From the NCBI GenBank assembly GCA_030267565.1, contig BRXU01000007.1:2108001-2172000 (forward strand): 64,000 bases of DNA, given 5' to 3'. Below the pieces are notes generated by a model. The model saw nothing but the letters and a program-made list of their open reading frames with translations. It was not told the DNA's origin and did no database searches. The stretch comes from Pleodorina starrii (lineage: Eukaryota; Chlorophyta; Chlorophyceae; Chlamydomonadales; Volvocaceae). A program made the translations under genes and the position numbers. Positions 13,301-25,300 of this stretch are shown one piece after another; position 1 is the stretch's first letter; each line of letters opens with the position of its first letter.

Positions 13301-16300
13301 GCCACCACCATCGCCACTGCCGCCATCTCCGCCACCATCGCCGCAACCACCATCGCCGCAACCACCATCGCCGCAACCACCATCGCCACTGCCGCCATCG
13401 CCGCCACCACCATCGCTGCAACCACCATCGCCACCGTCGCCATCGCCACCACCATCGCCACCGCCGCCATCGCCACCACCATCGCCACTGCCGCCATCGC
13501 CACCACCATCGCCACTGCCGCCATCGCCACCACCATCGCCACTGCCGCCATCGCCACCACCATCGCCACTGCCGCCATCTCCGCCACCATCGCCGCAACC
13601 ACCATCGCCGCAACCACCATCGCCGCAACCACCATCGCCACTGCCGCCATCGCCGCCACCACCATCGCTGCAACCACCATCGCCACCGTCGCCATCGCCA
13701 CCACCATCGCCACCGCCGCCATCGCCACCACCATCGCCACTGCCGCCATCGCCACCACCATCGCCACTGCCGCCATCTCCGCCACCTTCGCCGCAACCAC
13801 CATCGCCGCAACCACCATCGCCGCAACCACCATCGCCGCAACCACCATCGGCGACACCACCATCGCCGCAACCACCATCGCCACCGTCGCCATCGCCACT
13901 AACATCCCCACCGCCGCCATCGCCACCATCATCGCCACTGCCGCCATTGCCACCACCATCGCCACTGCCGCCATCGCCACCACGATCGCCACTGCCGCCA
14001 TCTCCGCCACCATCGCCGCAACCACCATCGCCGCAACCACCATCGCTGCAACCACCATCGCCGCAACCACCATCTCCGCAACCACCATCGCCGCAACCAC
14101 CATCGGCGCCACCACCATCGCCGCAACCACCATCGCCGCAACCACCATCGGCGCCACCACCATCGCCTCAACCACCATCGCCGCAACCACCATCGGCGCC
14201 ACCACCATCGCCTCAACCACCATCGCCGCAACCACCATCGGCGCCACCACCATCGCCGCAACCACCATCGCCGCAACCACCATCGGCGCCACCACCATCG
14301 CCGCAACCACCATCGGCGCCACCATCGCCACCGCCGCCATCGCCGCAACCACCATCGCCGCAACCACCATCGCCGCAACCACCATCGCCACTGCCGCCAT
14401 CGCCGCAACCAGCATCGCCACTGCCGCCATCGCCGCCACCACCATCGCCGCTACCACCATCGCCGCAACCACCATCGCCGCAACCACCATCGCCGCAACC
14501 ACCATCGCCACTGCCGCCATCGCCGCAACCACCATCGCCACTGCCGCCATCGCCGCCACCACCATCGCCGCTACCACCATCGCCGCAACCACCATCGCCG
14601 CAACCACCATCGCCACTGCCGCCATCGCCGCCACCACCATCGCCGCAACCACCATCGCCACCGTCGCTATCGCCACCACCATCGCCAACGCCGCCATCGC
14701 CACCACCATCGCCACTGCCGCCATCGCCACCACCATCGCCACTGCCGCCATCGCCACCACCATCGCCGCAACCACCATCGCCGCAACCACCTTCGCCGCA
14801 ACCACCATCGCCGCAACCACCATCGCCGCAACCACCATCGCCGCAACCACCATCGCCGCAACCACCATCGGCGCCACCACCATCGCCGCAACCACCATCG
14901 CCACCGTCGCCATCGCCACTAACATCCCCACCGCCGCCATCGCCACCATCATCGCCACTGCCGCCATTGCCACCACCATCGCCACTGCCGCCATCGCCAC
15001 CACGATCGCCACTGCCGCCATCTCCGCCACCATCGGCGCCACCACCATCGCCGCAACCACCATCGCCGCAACCACCATCGCCGCAACCACCATCGCCGCA
15101 ACCACCATCGCCACTGCCGCCATCGCCGCCACCGCCGCCATCGCCGCAACCACCATCGCCACTGCCGCCATCGCCGCAACCACCATCGCCGCAACCACCA
15201 TCGCCACTGCCGCCATCTCCGCCACCATCGCCGCAACCACCATCGCCGCAACCACCATCGGCGCCACCACCATCGCCTCAACCACCATCGCCGCAACCAC
15301 CATCGGCGCCACCACCATCGCCTCAACCACCATCGCCGCAACCACCATCGGCGCCACCACCATCGCCGCAACCACCATCGCCGCAACCACCATCGGCGCC
15401 ACCACCATCGCCGCAACCACCATCGGCGCCACCATCGCCACCGCCGCCATCGCCGCAACCACCATCGCCGCAACCACCATCGCCGCAACCACCATCGCCA
15501 CTGCCGCCATCGCCGCAACCAGCATCGCCACTGCCGCCATCGCCGCCACCACCATCGCCGCTACCACCATCGCCGCAACCACCATCGCCGCAACCACCAT
15601 CGCCGCAACCACCATCGCCACTGCCGCCATCGCCGCAACCACCATCGCCACTGCCGCCATCGCCGCCACCACCATCGCCGCTACCACCATCGCCGCAACC
15701 ACCATCGCCGCAACCACCATCGCCACTGCCGCCATCGCCGCCACCACCATCGCCGCAACCACCATCGCCACCGTCGCTATCGCCACCACCATCGCCAACG
15801 CCGCCATCGCCACCACCATCGCCACTGCCGCCATCGCCACCACCATCGCCACTGCCGCCATCGCCACCACCATCGCCGCAACCACCATCGCCGCAACCAC
15901 CTTCGCCGCAACCACCATCGCCGCAACCACCATCGCCGCAACCACCATCGCCGCAACCACCATCGCCGCAACCACCATCGGCGCCACCACCATCGCCGCA
16001 ACCACCATCGCCACCGTCGCCATCGCCACTAACATCCCCACCGCCGCCATCGCCACCATCATCGCCACTGCCGCCATTGCCACCACCATCGCCACTGCCG
16101 CCATCGCCACCACGATCGCCACTGCCGCCATCTCCGCCACCATCGGCGCCACCACCATCGCCGCAACCACCATCGCCGCAACCACCATCGCCGCAACCAC
16201 CATCGCCGCAACCACCATCGCCACTGCCGCCATCGCCGCCACCGCCGCCATCGCCGCAACCACCATCGCCACTGCCGCCATCGCCGCAACCACCATCGCC

Positions 16301-19300
16301 GCAACCACCATCGCCACTGCCGCCATCTCCGCCACCATCGCCGCAACCACCATCGCCGCAACCACCATCGCCGCAACCACCATCGCCGCAACCACCATCG
16401 CCACTGCCGCCATCGCCGCCACCGCCGCCATCGCCGCAACCACCATCGCCACTGCCGCCATCGCCGCCACCGCCGCCATCGCCGCAACCACCATCGCCGC
16501 AACCACCATCGCCGCAACCACCATCGCCACTGCCGCCATCGCCACCACGATCGCCACTGCCGCCATCTCCGCCACCATCGCCGCAACCACCATCGCCGCA
16601 ACCACCATCGCCGCAACCACCATCGCCGCAACCACCATCGCCGCAACCACCATCGCCGCAACCACCATCGGCGCCACCACCATCGCCGCAACCACCATCG
16701 CCGCAACCACCATCGGCGCCACCACCATCGCCTCAACCACCATCGCCGCAACCACCATCGGCGCCACCACCATCGCCGCAACCACCATCGCCGCAACCAC
16801 CATCGGCGCCACCACCATCGCCGCAACCACCATCGCCGCAACCACCATCGGCGCCACCACCAACGCCGCAACCACCATCGCCGCCACCATCGCCACCGCC
16901 GCCATCGCCGCAAGCACCATCGCCGCAACCACCATCGCCGCAACCACCATCGCCACTGCCGCCATCGCCGCAACCACCATCGCCACTGCCGCCATCGCCG
17001 CCACCACCATCGCCGCTACCACCATCGCCGCAACCACCATCGCCGCAACCACCATCTCCGCAACCACCATCGCCACTGCCGCCATCGCCGCAACCACCAT
17101 CGCCACTGCCGCCATCGCCGCCACCACCATCGCCGCTACCACCATCGCCGCAACCACCATCGCCGCAACCACCATCGCCACTGCCGCCATCGCCGCCACC
17201 ACCATCGCCGCAACCACCATCGCCACCGTCGCCATCGCCACCACCATCGCCAACGCCGCCATCGCCACCACCATCGCCACTGCCGCCATCGCCACCACCA
17301 TCGCAACTGCCGCCATCGCCACCACCATCGCCACTGCCGCCATCTCCGCCACCTTCGCCGCAACCACCATCGCCGCAACCACCATCGCCGCAACCACCAT
17401 CGCCGCAACCACCATCGCCGCAACCACCATCGGCGCCACCACCATCGCCGCAACCACCATCGCCACCGTCGCCATCGCCACTAACATCCCCACCGCCGCC
17501 ATCGCCACCATCATCGCCACTGCCGCCATTGCCACCACCATCGCCACTGCCGCCATCGCCACCACGATCGCCACTGCCGCCATCTCCGCCACCATCGCCG
17601 CAACCACCATCGCCGCAACCACCATCGCCGCAACCACCATCGCCGCAACCACCATCGCCGCAACCACCATCGCCACTGCCGCCATCGCCGCCACCGCCGC
17701 CATCGCCGCAACCACCATCGCCACTGCCGCCATCGCCGCCACCACCATCGCCGCTACCACCATCGCCGCAACCACCATCGCCGCAACCACCATCGCCACT
17801 GCCGCCATCGCCGCCACCACCATCGCCGCAACCACCATCGCCACCGTCGCCATCGCCACCACCATCGCCAACGCCGCCATCGCCACCACCATCGCCACTG
17901 CCGCCATCGCCACCACCATCGCAACTGCCGCCATCGCCACCACCATCGCCACTGCCGCCATCTCCGCCACCTTCGCCGCAACCACCATCGCCGCAACCAC
18001 CATCGCCGCAACCACCATCGCCGCAACCACCATCGCCGCAACCACCATCGGCGCCACCACCATCGCCGCAACCACCATCGCCACCGTCGCCATCGCCACT
18101 AACATCCCCACCGCCGCCATCGCCACCATCATCGCCACTGCCGCCATTGCCACCACCATCGCCACTGCCGCCATCGCCACCACGATCGCCACTGCCGCCA
18201 TCTCCGCCACCATCGCCGCAACCACCATCGCCGCAACCACCATCGCCGCAACCACCATCGCCGCAACCACCATCGCCGCAACCACCATCGCCACTGCCGC
18301 CATCGCCGCCACCGCCGCCATCGCCGCAACCACCATCGCCACTGCCGCCATCGCCGCAACCACCATCGCCGCAACCACCATCGCCACTGCCGCCATCTCC
18401 GCCACCATCGCCGCAACCACCATCGCCGCAACCACCATCGCCGCAACCACCATCGCCGCAACCACCATCGCCACTGCCGCCATCGCCGCCACCGCCGCCA
18501 TCGCCACCGTCGCCATCGCCACCACCATCGCCACCGCCGCCATCGCCGCAACCACCATCGCCACTGCCGCCATCGCCGCCACCACCATCGCCGCAACCAC
18601 CATCGCCACCGTCGCCATCGCCACCACCATCGCCACCGCCGCCATCGCCACCACCATCGCCACTGCCGCCATCGCCACCACCATCGCCACTGCCGCCATC
18701 GCCACCACCATCGCCACTGCCGCCATCTCCGCCACCATCGCCGCAACCACCATCGCCGCAACCACCATCGCCGCAACCACCATCGCCACTGCCGCCATCG
18801 CCGCCACCACCATCGCTGCAACCACCATCGCCACCGTCGCCATCGCCACCACCATCGCCACCGCCGCCATCGCCACCACCATCGCCACTGCCGCCATCGC
18901 CACCACCATCGCCACTGCCGCCATCGCCACCACCATCGCCACTGCCGCCATCGCCACCACCATCGCCACTGCCGCCATCTCCGCCACCATCGCCGCAACC
19001 ACCATCGCCGCAACCACCATCGCCGCAACCACCATCGCCACTGCCGCCATCGCCGCCACCACCATCGCTGCAACCACCATCGCCACCGTCGCCATCGCCA
19101 CCACCATCGCCACCGCCGCCATCGCCACCACCATCGCCACTGCCGCCATCGCCACCACCATCGCCACTGCCGCCATCTCCGCCACCTTCGCCGCAACCAC
19201 CATCGCCGCAACCACCATCGCCGCAACCACCATCGCCGCAACCACCATCGGCGACACCACCATCGCCGCAACCACCATCGCCACCGTCGCCATCGCCACT

Positions 19301-22178
19301 AACATCCCCACCGCCGCCATCGCCACCATCATCGCCACTGCCGCCATTGCCACCACCATCGCCACTGCCGCCATCGCCACCACGATCGCCACTGCCGCCA
19401 TCTCCGCCACCATCGCCGCAACCACCATCGCCGCAACCACCATCGCTGCAACCACCATCGCCGCAACCACCATCTCCGCAACCACCATCGCCGCAACCAC
19501 CATCGGCGCCACCACCATCGCCGCAACCACCATCGCCGCAACCACCATCGGCGCCACCACCATCGCCTCAACCACCATCGCCGCAACCACCATCGGCGCC
19601 ACCACCATCGCCTCAACCACCATCGCCGCAACCACCATCGGCGCCACCACCATCGCCGCAACCACCATCGCCGCAACCACCATCGGCGCCACCACCATCG
19701 CCGCAACCACCATCGGCGCCACCATCGCCACCGCCGCCATCGCCGCAACCACCATCGCCGCAACCACCATCGCCGCAACCACCATCGCCACTGCCGCCAT
19801 CGCCGCAACCAGCATCGCCACTGCCGCCATCGCCGCCACCACCATCGCCGCTACCACCATCGCCGCAACCACCATCGCCGCAACCACCATCGCCGCAACC
19901 ACCATCGCCACTGCCGCCATCGCCGCAACCACCATCGCCACTGCCGCCATCGCCGCCACCACCATCGCCGCTACCACCATCGCCGCAACCACCATCGCCG
20001 CAACCACCATCGCCACTGCCGCCATCGCCGCCACCACCATCGCCGCAACCACCATCGCCACCGTCGCTATCGCCACCACCATCGCCAACGCCGCCATCGC
20101 CACCACCATCGCCACTGCCGCCATCGCCACCACCATCGCCACTGCCGCCATCGCCACCACCATCGCCGCAACCACCATCGCCGCAACCACCTTCGCCGCA
20201 ACCACCATCGCCGCAACCACCATCGCCGCAACCACCATCGCCGCAACCACCATCGCCGCAACCACCATCGGCGCCACCACCATCGCCGCAACCACCATCG
20301 CCACCGTCGCCATCGCCACTAACATCCCCACCGCCGCCATCGCCACCATCATCGCCACTGCCGCCATTGCCACCACCATCGCCACTGCCGCCATCGCCAC
20401 CACGATCGCCACTGCCGCCATCTCCGCCACCATCGGCGCCACCACCATCGCCGCAACCACCATCGCCGCAACCACCATCGCCGCAACCACCATCGCCGCA
20501 ACCACCATCGCCACTGCCGCCATCGCCGCCACCGCCGCCATCGCCGCAACCACCATCGCCACTGCCGCCATCGCCGCAACCACCATCGCCGCAACCACCA
20601 TCGCCACTGCCGCCATCTCCGCCACCATCGCCGCAACCACCATCGCCGCAACCACCATCGGCGCCACCACCATCGCCTCAACCACCATCGCCGCAACCAC
20701 CATCGGCGCCACCACCATCGCCTCAACCACCATCGCCGCAACCACCATCGGCGCCACCACCATCGCCGCAACCACCATCGCCGCAACCACCATCGGCGCC
20801 ACCACCATCGCCGCAACCACCATCGGCGCCACCATCGCCACCGCCGCCATCGCCGCAACCACCATCGCCGCAACCACCATCGCCGCAACCACCATCGCCA
20901 CTGCCGCCATCGCCGCAACCAGCATCGCCACTGCCGCCATCGCCGCCACCACCATCGCCGCTACCACCATCGCCGCAACCACCATCGCCGCAACCACCAT
21001 CGCCGCAACCACCATCGCCACTGCCGCCATCGCCGCAACCACCATCGCCACTGCCGCCATCGCCGCCACCACCATCGCCGCTACCACCATCGCCGCAACC
21101 ACCATCGCCGCAACCACCATCGCCACTGCCGCCATCGCCGCCACCACCATCGCCGCAACCACCATCGCCACCGTCGCTATCGCCACCACCATCGCCAACG
21201 CCGCCATCGCCACCACCATCGCCACTGCCGCCATCGCCACCACCATCGCCACTGCCGCCATCGCCACCACCATCGCCGCAACCACCATCGCCGCAACCAC
21301 CTTCGCCGCAACCACCATCGCCGCAACCACCATCGCCGCAACCACCATCGCCGCAACCACCATCGCCGCAACCACCATCGGCGCCACCACCATCGCCGCA
21401 ACCACCATCGCCACCGTCGCCATCGCCACTAACATCCCCACCGCCGCCATCGCCACCATCATCGCCACTGCCGCCATTGCCACCACCATCGCCACTGCCG
21501 CCATCGCCACCACGATCGCCACTGCCGCCATCTCCGCCACCATCGGCGCCACCACCATCGCCGCAACCACCATCGCCGCAACCACCATCGCCGCAACCAC
21601 CATCGCCGCAACCACCATCGCCACTGCCGCCATCGCCGCCACCGCCGCCATCGCCGCAACCACCATCGCCACTGCCGCCATCGCCGCAACCACCATCGCC
21701 GCAACCACCATCGCCACTGCCGCCATCTCCGCCACCATCGCCGCAACCACCATCGCCGCAACCACCATCGCCGCAACCACCATCGCCGCAACCACCATCG
21801 CCACTGCCGCCATCGCCGCCACCGCCGCCATCGCCGCAACCACCATCGCCACTGCCGCCATCGCCGCCACCGCCGCCATCGCCGCAACCACCATCGCCAC
21901 TGCCGCCATCGCCGCCACCACCATCGCCGCAACCACCATCGCCACCGTCGCCATCGCCACCACCATCGCCACCGCCGCCATCGCCACCACCATCGCCACT
22001 GCCGCCATCGCCACCACCATCGCCACTGCCGCCATCGCCACCACCATCGCCACTGCCGCCATCTCCGCCACCATCGCCGCAACCACCATCACCGCAACCA
22101 CCATCGCCGCAACCACCATCGCCGCAACCACCATCGCCACTGCCGCCATCGCCGCCACCACCATCGCCGCAACCACCA
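3955..22178 (+). repeat. Giant C-rich minisatellite, left block (18.2 kb)
   Basis: Built from 9-, 12- and 15-bp variants such as CCACCATCGCCGCAA, CCACCATCGGCGCCA and CCACCATCGCCACTG. On the + strand one frame reads Pro/Ser-rich, another Thr/Ile/Ala, the third His/Arg/Asn. On the minus strand the frames read Met/Val/Ala, Trp/Arg and Gly/Asp. The Pro/Ser frame has stops at 4381 and near 4878. After a one-base phase change at about 5683 it is open in another frame all the way to 22178, about 5,500 codons. Higher-order copies occur at offsets of 618, 1017, 1071, 1110 and 5400 bp, all multiples of three. Whether the large open frame is expressed cannot be told from sequence. Confidence 0.95.
11099..21898 (+). 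repeat. Tandem 5.4 kb higher-order duplication within the minisatellite
   Basis: Bases about 11099-16498 recur about 5400 bp later at 16499-21898. Rare variants recur at exactly this offset: GCGACACC at 13851 and 19251, and CAACCAGCATCG near 14407 and 19807. The copies differ by few bases (for example two substitutions at 16861-16885 relative to 11461-11485). Inside each copy a 1110-bp sub-duplication is also visible. Edges are approximate because the units are so alike. Confidence 0.85.
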
Positions 22179-22301
22179 AAAAAGTCGGTAAAAGTTATGG
22201 TTAAAATATAGCAAAAGGATATTAGAATAGCAGCGACCTCGGTGACAGCTGACCAAATTTGAAGAGTAAGTCGCGACTTCCCGGTAAGCTGCAATTCAAC
22301 C

Positions 22302-25300
22302 ATGCAAATGCTTGGATTGCTCGTGCTAACCGTGTTCATCTTGGGCGCCTATGGCCGCACCGTGACCGAAGCGGGGACAATGGATGGGCTTAAGGTTCGG
22401 CGAAAGGCCGGCCTGCTCAAGGATCCAGAGTCCCAAGGGCTGAGGTCGGCGGATAAAAATGCGGTTTCAGATCTGGTTAGCCTTTTGAAAGAGCCGAACG
22501 AACAGGGACGCGAATTTCTCCTGGTCAATGTCGACAACGGACCACCGACCGCTGCAACGTTGATGCATACTCAGCTAAGTGTTGAAGTAAACCGACTCTA
22601 CGTCCCCGGAGCTACACCAATGCGTGTCGACGCAGCAGACACCTTGGAAGCCGCTCATGCCTGTAAGCAGGCAACCATAACCCAGCTAAATGAGCCCCAC
22701 AATGCGCAAACCTCCCTATCGATTACCAACTACCACAGCGAAGCATACGTAGGCAGCGATATGGCTTGGCATAGTAATTCAACTCGGCGATGCGTAAGGC
22801 AAACCAGGCCCAGCCCACGAGTGACCCTGACAGCAACCACTGACTTGCGACATGACAGCAAGAATTGCCACCTTTCAGCCAGCAACCATAAAGTAGGCGC
22901 CCAGGACACCAACCCAATTGACCCTGGAGGGCCTCTGCCTCGACAAGACACCCCAGACAATGACATAGGACAGCACGCATACGATACCTCGAACACTTCC
23001 CTCGTGTTGAAACGGCCTCCACCATCATCTAGCGGCGACACCACTCAGCAGGGCGCGAAGGAACACTATGCTACGGACGCACTCACAGAGATGGTTATCA
23101 AGTCAAAAAACGTAATTACCAATGGCAAACTAGACCAAAGATACGAGAGCTGTAAGGAGCCAACCGGCAGCAAGCTGACGAAGGGTCACATGCCGCCACA
23201 TCGCCCGGAATGGAGCGCATTAATGCCAGGGAACGCACGATGCATATCCTACCTAAGTAGAGTGGCATATAAATCAGCAAATAACAGCCATGAAAGCAGC
23301 AATACGTGGATGAGGACATTCGACACGCGTACGGGAGAAAGAGCCGGGCATATGGCAACCATAGAGATGCCGACGAGCCTGTCTCTACATACCGGCTATC
23401 CCCCCCATCTTAGTTCGAATCAGCCATGCACCGCTAATATGCAGCCGCCACAGTTTATAAGCAGACCTCTGCTGTTCGCCACAAACGGCGTTGATCTCCA
23501 CATGGCGCGAGCCGACTCTCTCCCACTGCACCACAAGGCACTCGAAGGCCCGCCCCCTAGAGACGGACTAGAAGGACACGACAACCTGGCAGGCGTGAGT
23601 ATCAGCCTGAGGGCCAGCAATCAAGGCAGTCACAGTGCCACGACGACCGGCAGCACCCCTAGGGGGGCCGGCCCTGGGACATGGTGGGATCCCGCACAAA
23701 CCGACCGAGGCGCGTGCGCCGCGAGCGACGCACAGATCTATGGTAACCGCGAGCCCACCTCACACAGCGTGAGAGGCCGGGAGCGACGGAACCCGAACGC
23801 GGTAGTCAGGACCAGCCTCTGGCTGCTGCGCCAGGCAGGCATGACCCTGCTCCACTGGCTTCAGCTTGTAACGATGGCATACGTACAGTTCCATATCCTG
23901 TTATATCGTTACATGGTACTGGCGCCCCTGGCCGTCGCCCTTGCCATGTATTGTGCACGCATTGCCGCTCTGAGCGCCATACACCTCGTACACATACTTA
24001 AGGCGGCGGTGCGACAAACCTTGCAACCCAACAGAACGCGGCGGGTACACACCGAATGGACTCGAGCCGCCCATACAATACTACTCATGCCCCTCGCATT
24101 CACCCCAACCGCCCTAAACCTCGCCCTACAACCCCTGAACGACGTCGTCCACTATCTGCTCTCTGCATTCCTCCTGATCTGGGCTGGACGCCTGATCCTT
24201 GTAACACTAGTTCTACCCCGAGGTGCCGCCCTGCTCCGCACCGTACGACATGCCGTACACACCATACACGTCGGCACCCGCCAAGTATGGAGCGCACCCG
24301 GACCCCTTGCACATCAGCTGGCATTCTTCGCCATTCTCACCCTGATCTGCTGGCAACAGATCACAGGGGACATCATTGCACTATACCTCGCAGCCGGCAT
24401 CCTCACCATTTCACGAGGTATGCAGGCCACACCACCATTAGCACGCCGCGTGCACGGCCACGTCTGTGCCTGTGTTCTCGCCGGTCTGCTCACACACGTC
24501 CCAAGCACGAGCCAACGCGCGGTTGCGCCTCTCGCAACGGCGCTCGCTCTGCTGGTCTTGGACATCCCGAAAGCGACCCGCCTCAGCCGGCCACAACATG
24601 AGCCCCAATACGGAGGGCCCGACGAGGGCACGACACGACACGCTGCAACACCTGCCCACACGACCGGCACAAACAACGCGCCGCGACGCCCCGAGGACGT
24701 CCCCTGGCCGCCACCGGAACACCCGCCCGAACAGGCAACCCCCACCTACCACGAAAAGCAACGAGCGCAGATGTGCATGATTCACGCCATTAACAACCTG
24801 CTCGGGGGCCCGTACATCGACCCACCCCACGTACTAAGCTACTGTCGTACCATGACAACACACATGCAGCAGCAAGGCCTCCATGCAGCGGCCGCCATCT
24901 GGAAGCACGCACACAACCCCATCACGGGCCACTTCTCCACCATAGTGCTGAACCACTACCTACGCCACAACGTACGGATCCGCGACGCCAGCGGCAACAC
25001 ACCCCACGACACACACATCGCATCAGTGAGCACCGAGCTTCCGATCCGCAAAGGGGACCAGCTCGACACCCTCTGGGCACAACTCCCCCCCCACGCCCAA
25101 AGCTGGGGTTTCATAGTGCATCTCGAAGGCCATGCCGTCGCAGTCCGAAGGCAACACACGCATTGGTTCATTATTGACTCGCAATCGCCGCGCCCGACAC
25201 AGCTGACAACCAATTGGCCCCTCGCCCACGGCACTATCTACTGCCTCCAACACCGGCACAACAGCACCCCATGTCAAACACATGTCGACCTCCGGAATGT

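Noticed and set aside
5119..22179. A 5,686-codon minus-strand ORF of Met/Val/Ala repeats, and the Trp/Arg and Gly/Asp frames
   Set aside because: They are antisense shadows of the C-rich repeat, which lacks stops in most frames because of its base composition.
3912..22211. A single 6,099-codon + strand gene across the minisatellite
   Set aside because: It begins in the Thr/Ile/Ala frame and changes to Pro/Ser at a one-base slip, its start has no signal peptide, and it ends in LINE leader sequence. Only the Pro/Ser portion is a plausible coding repeat.
24750..25220. A host Josephin-type deubiquitinase gene
   Set aside because: The domain is in one frame with the APE endonuclease, inside an element with target duplications; the Dualen family is known to carry a cysteine protease.
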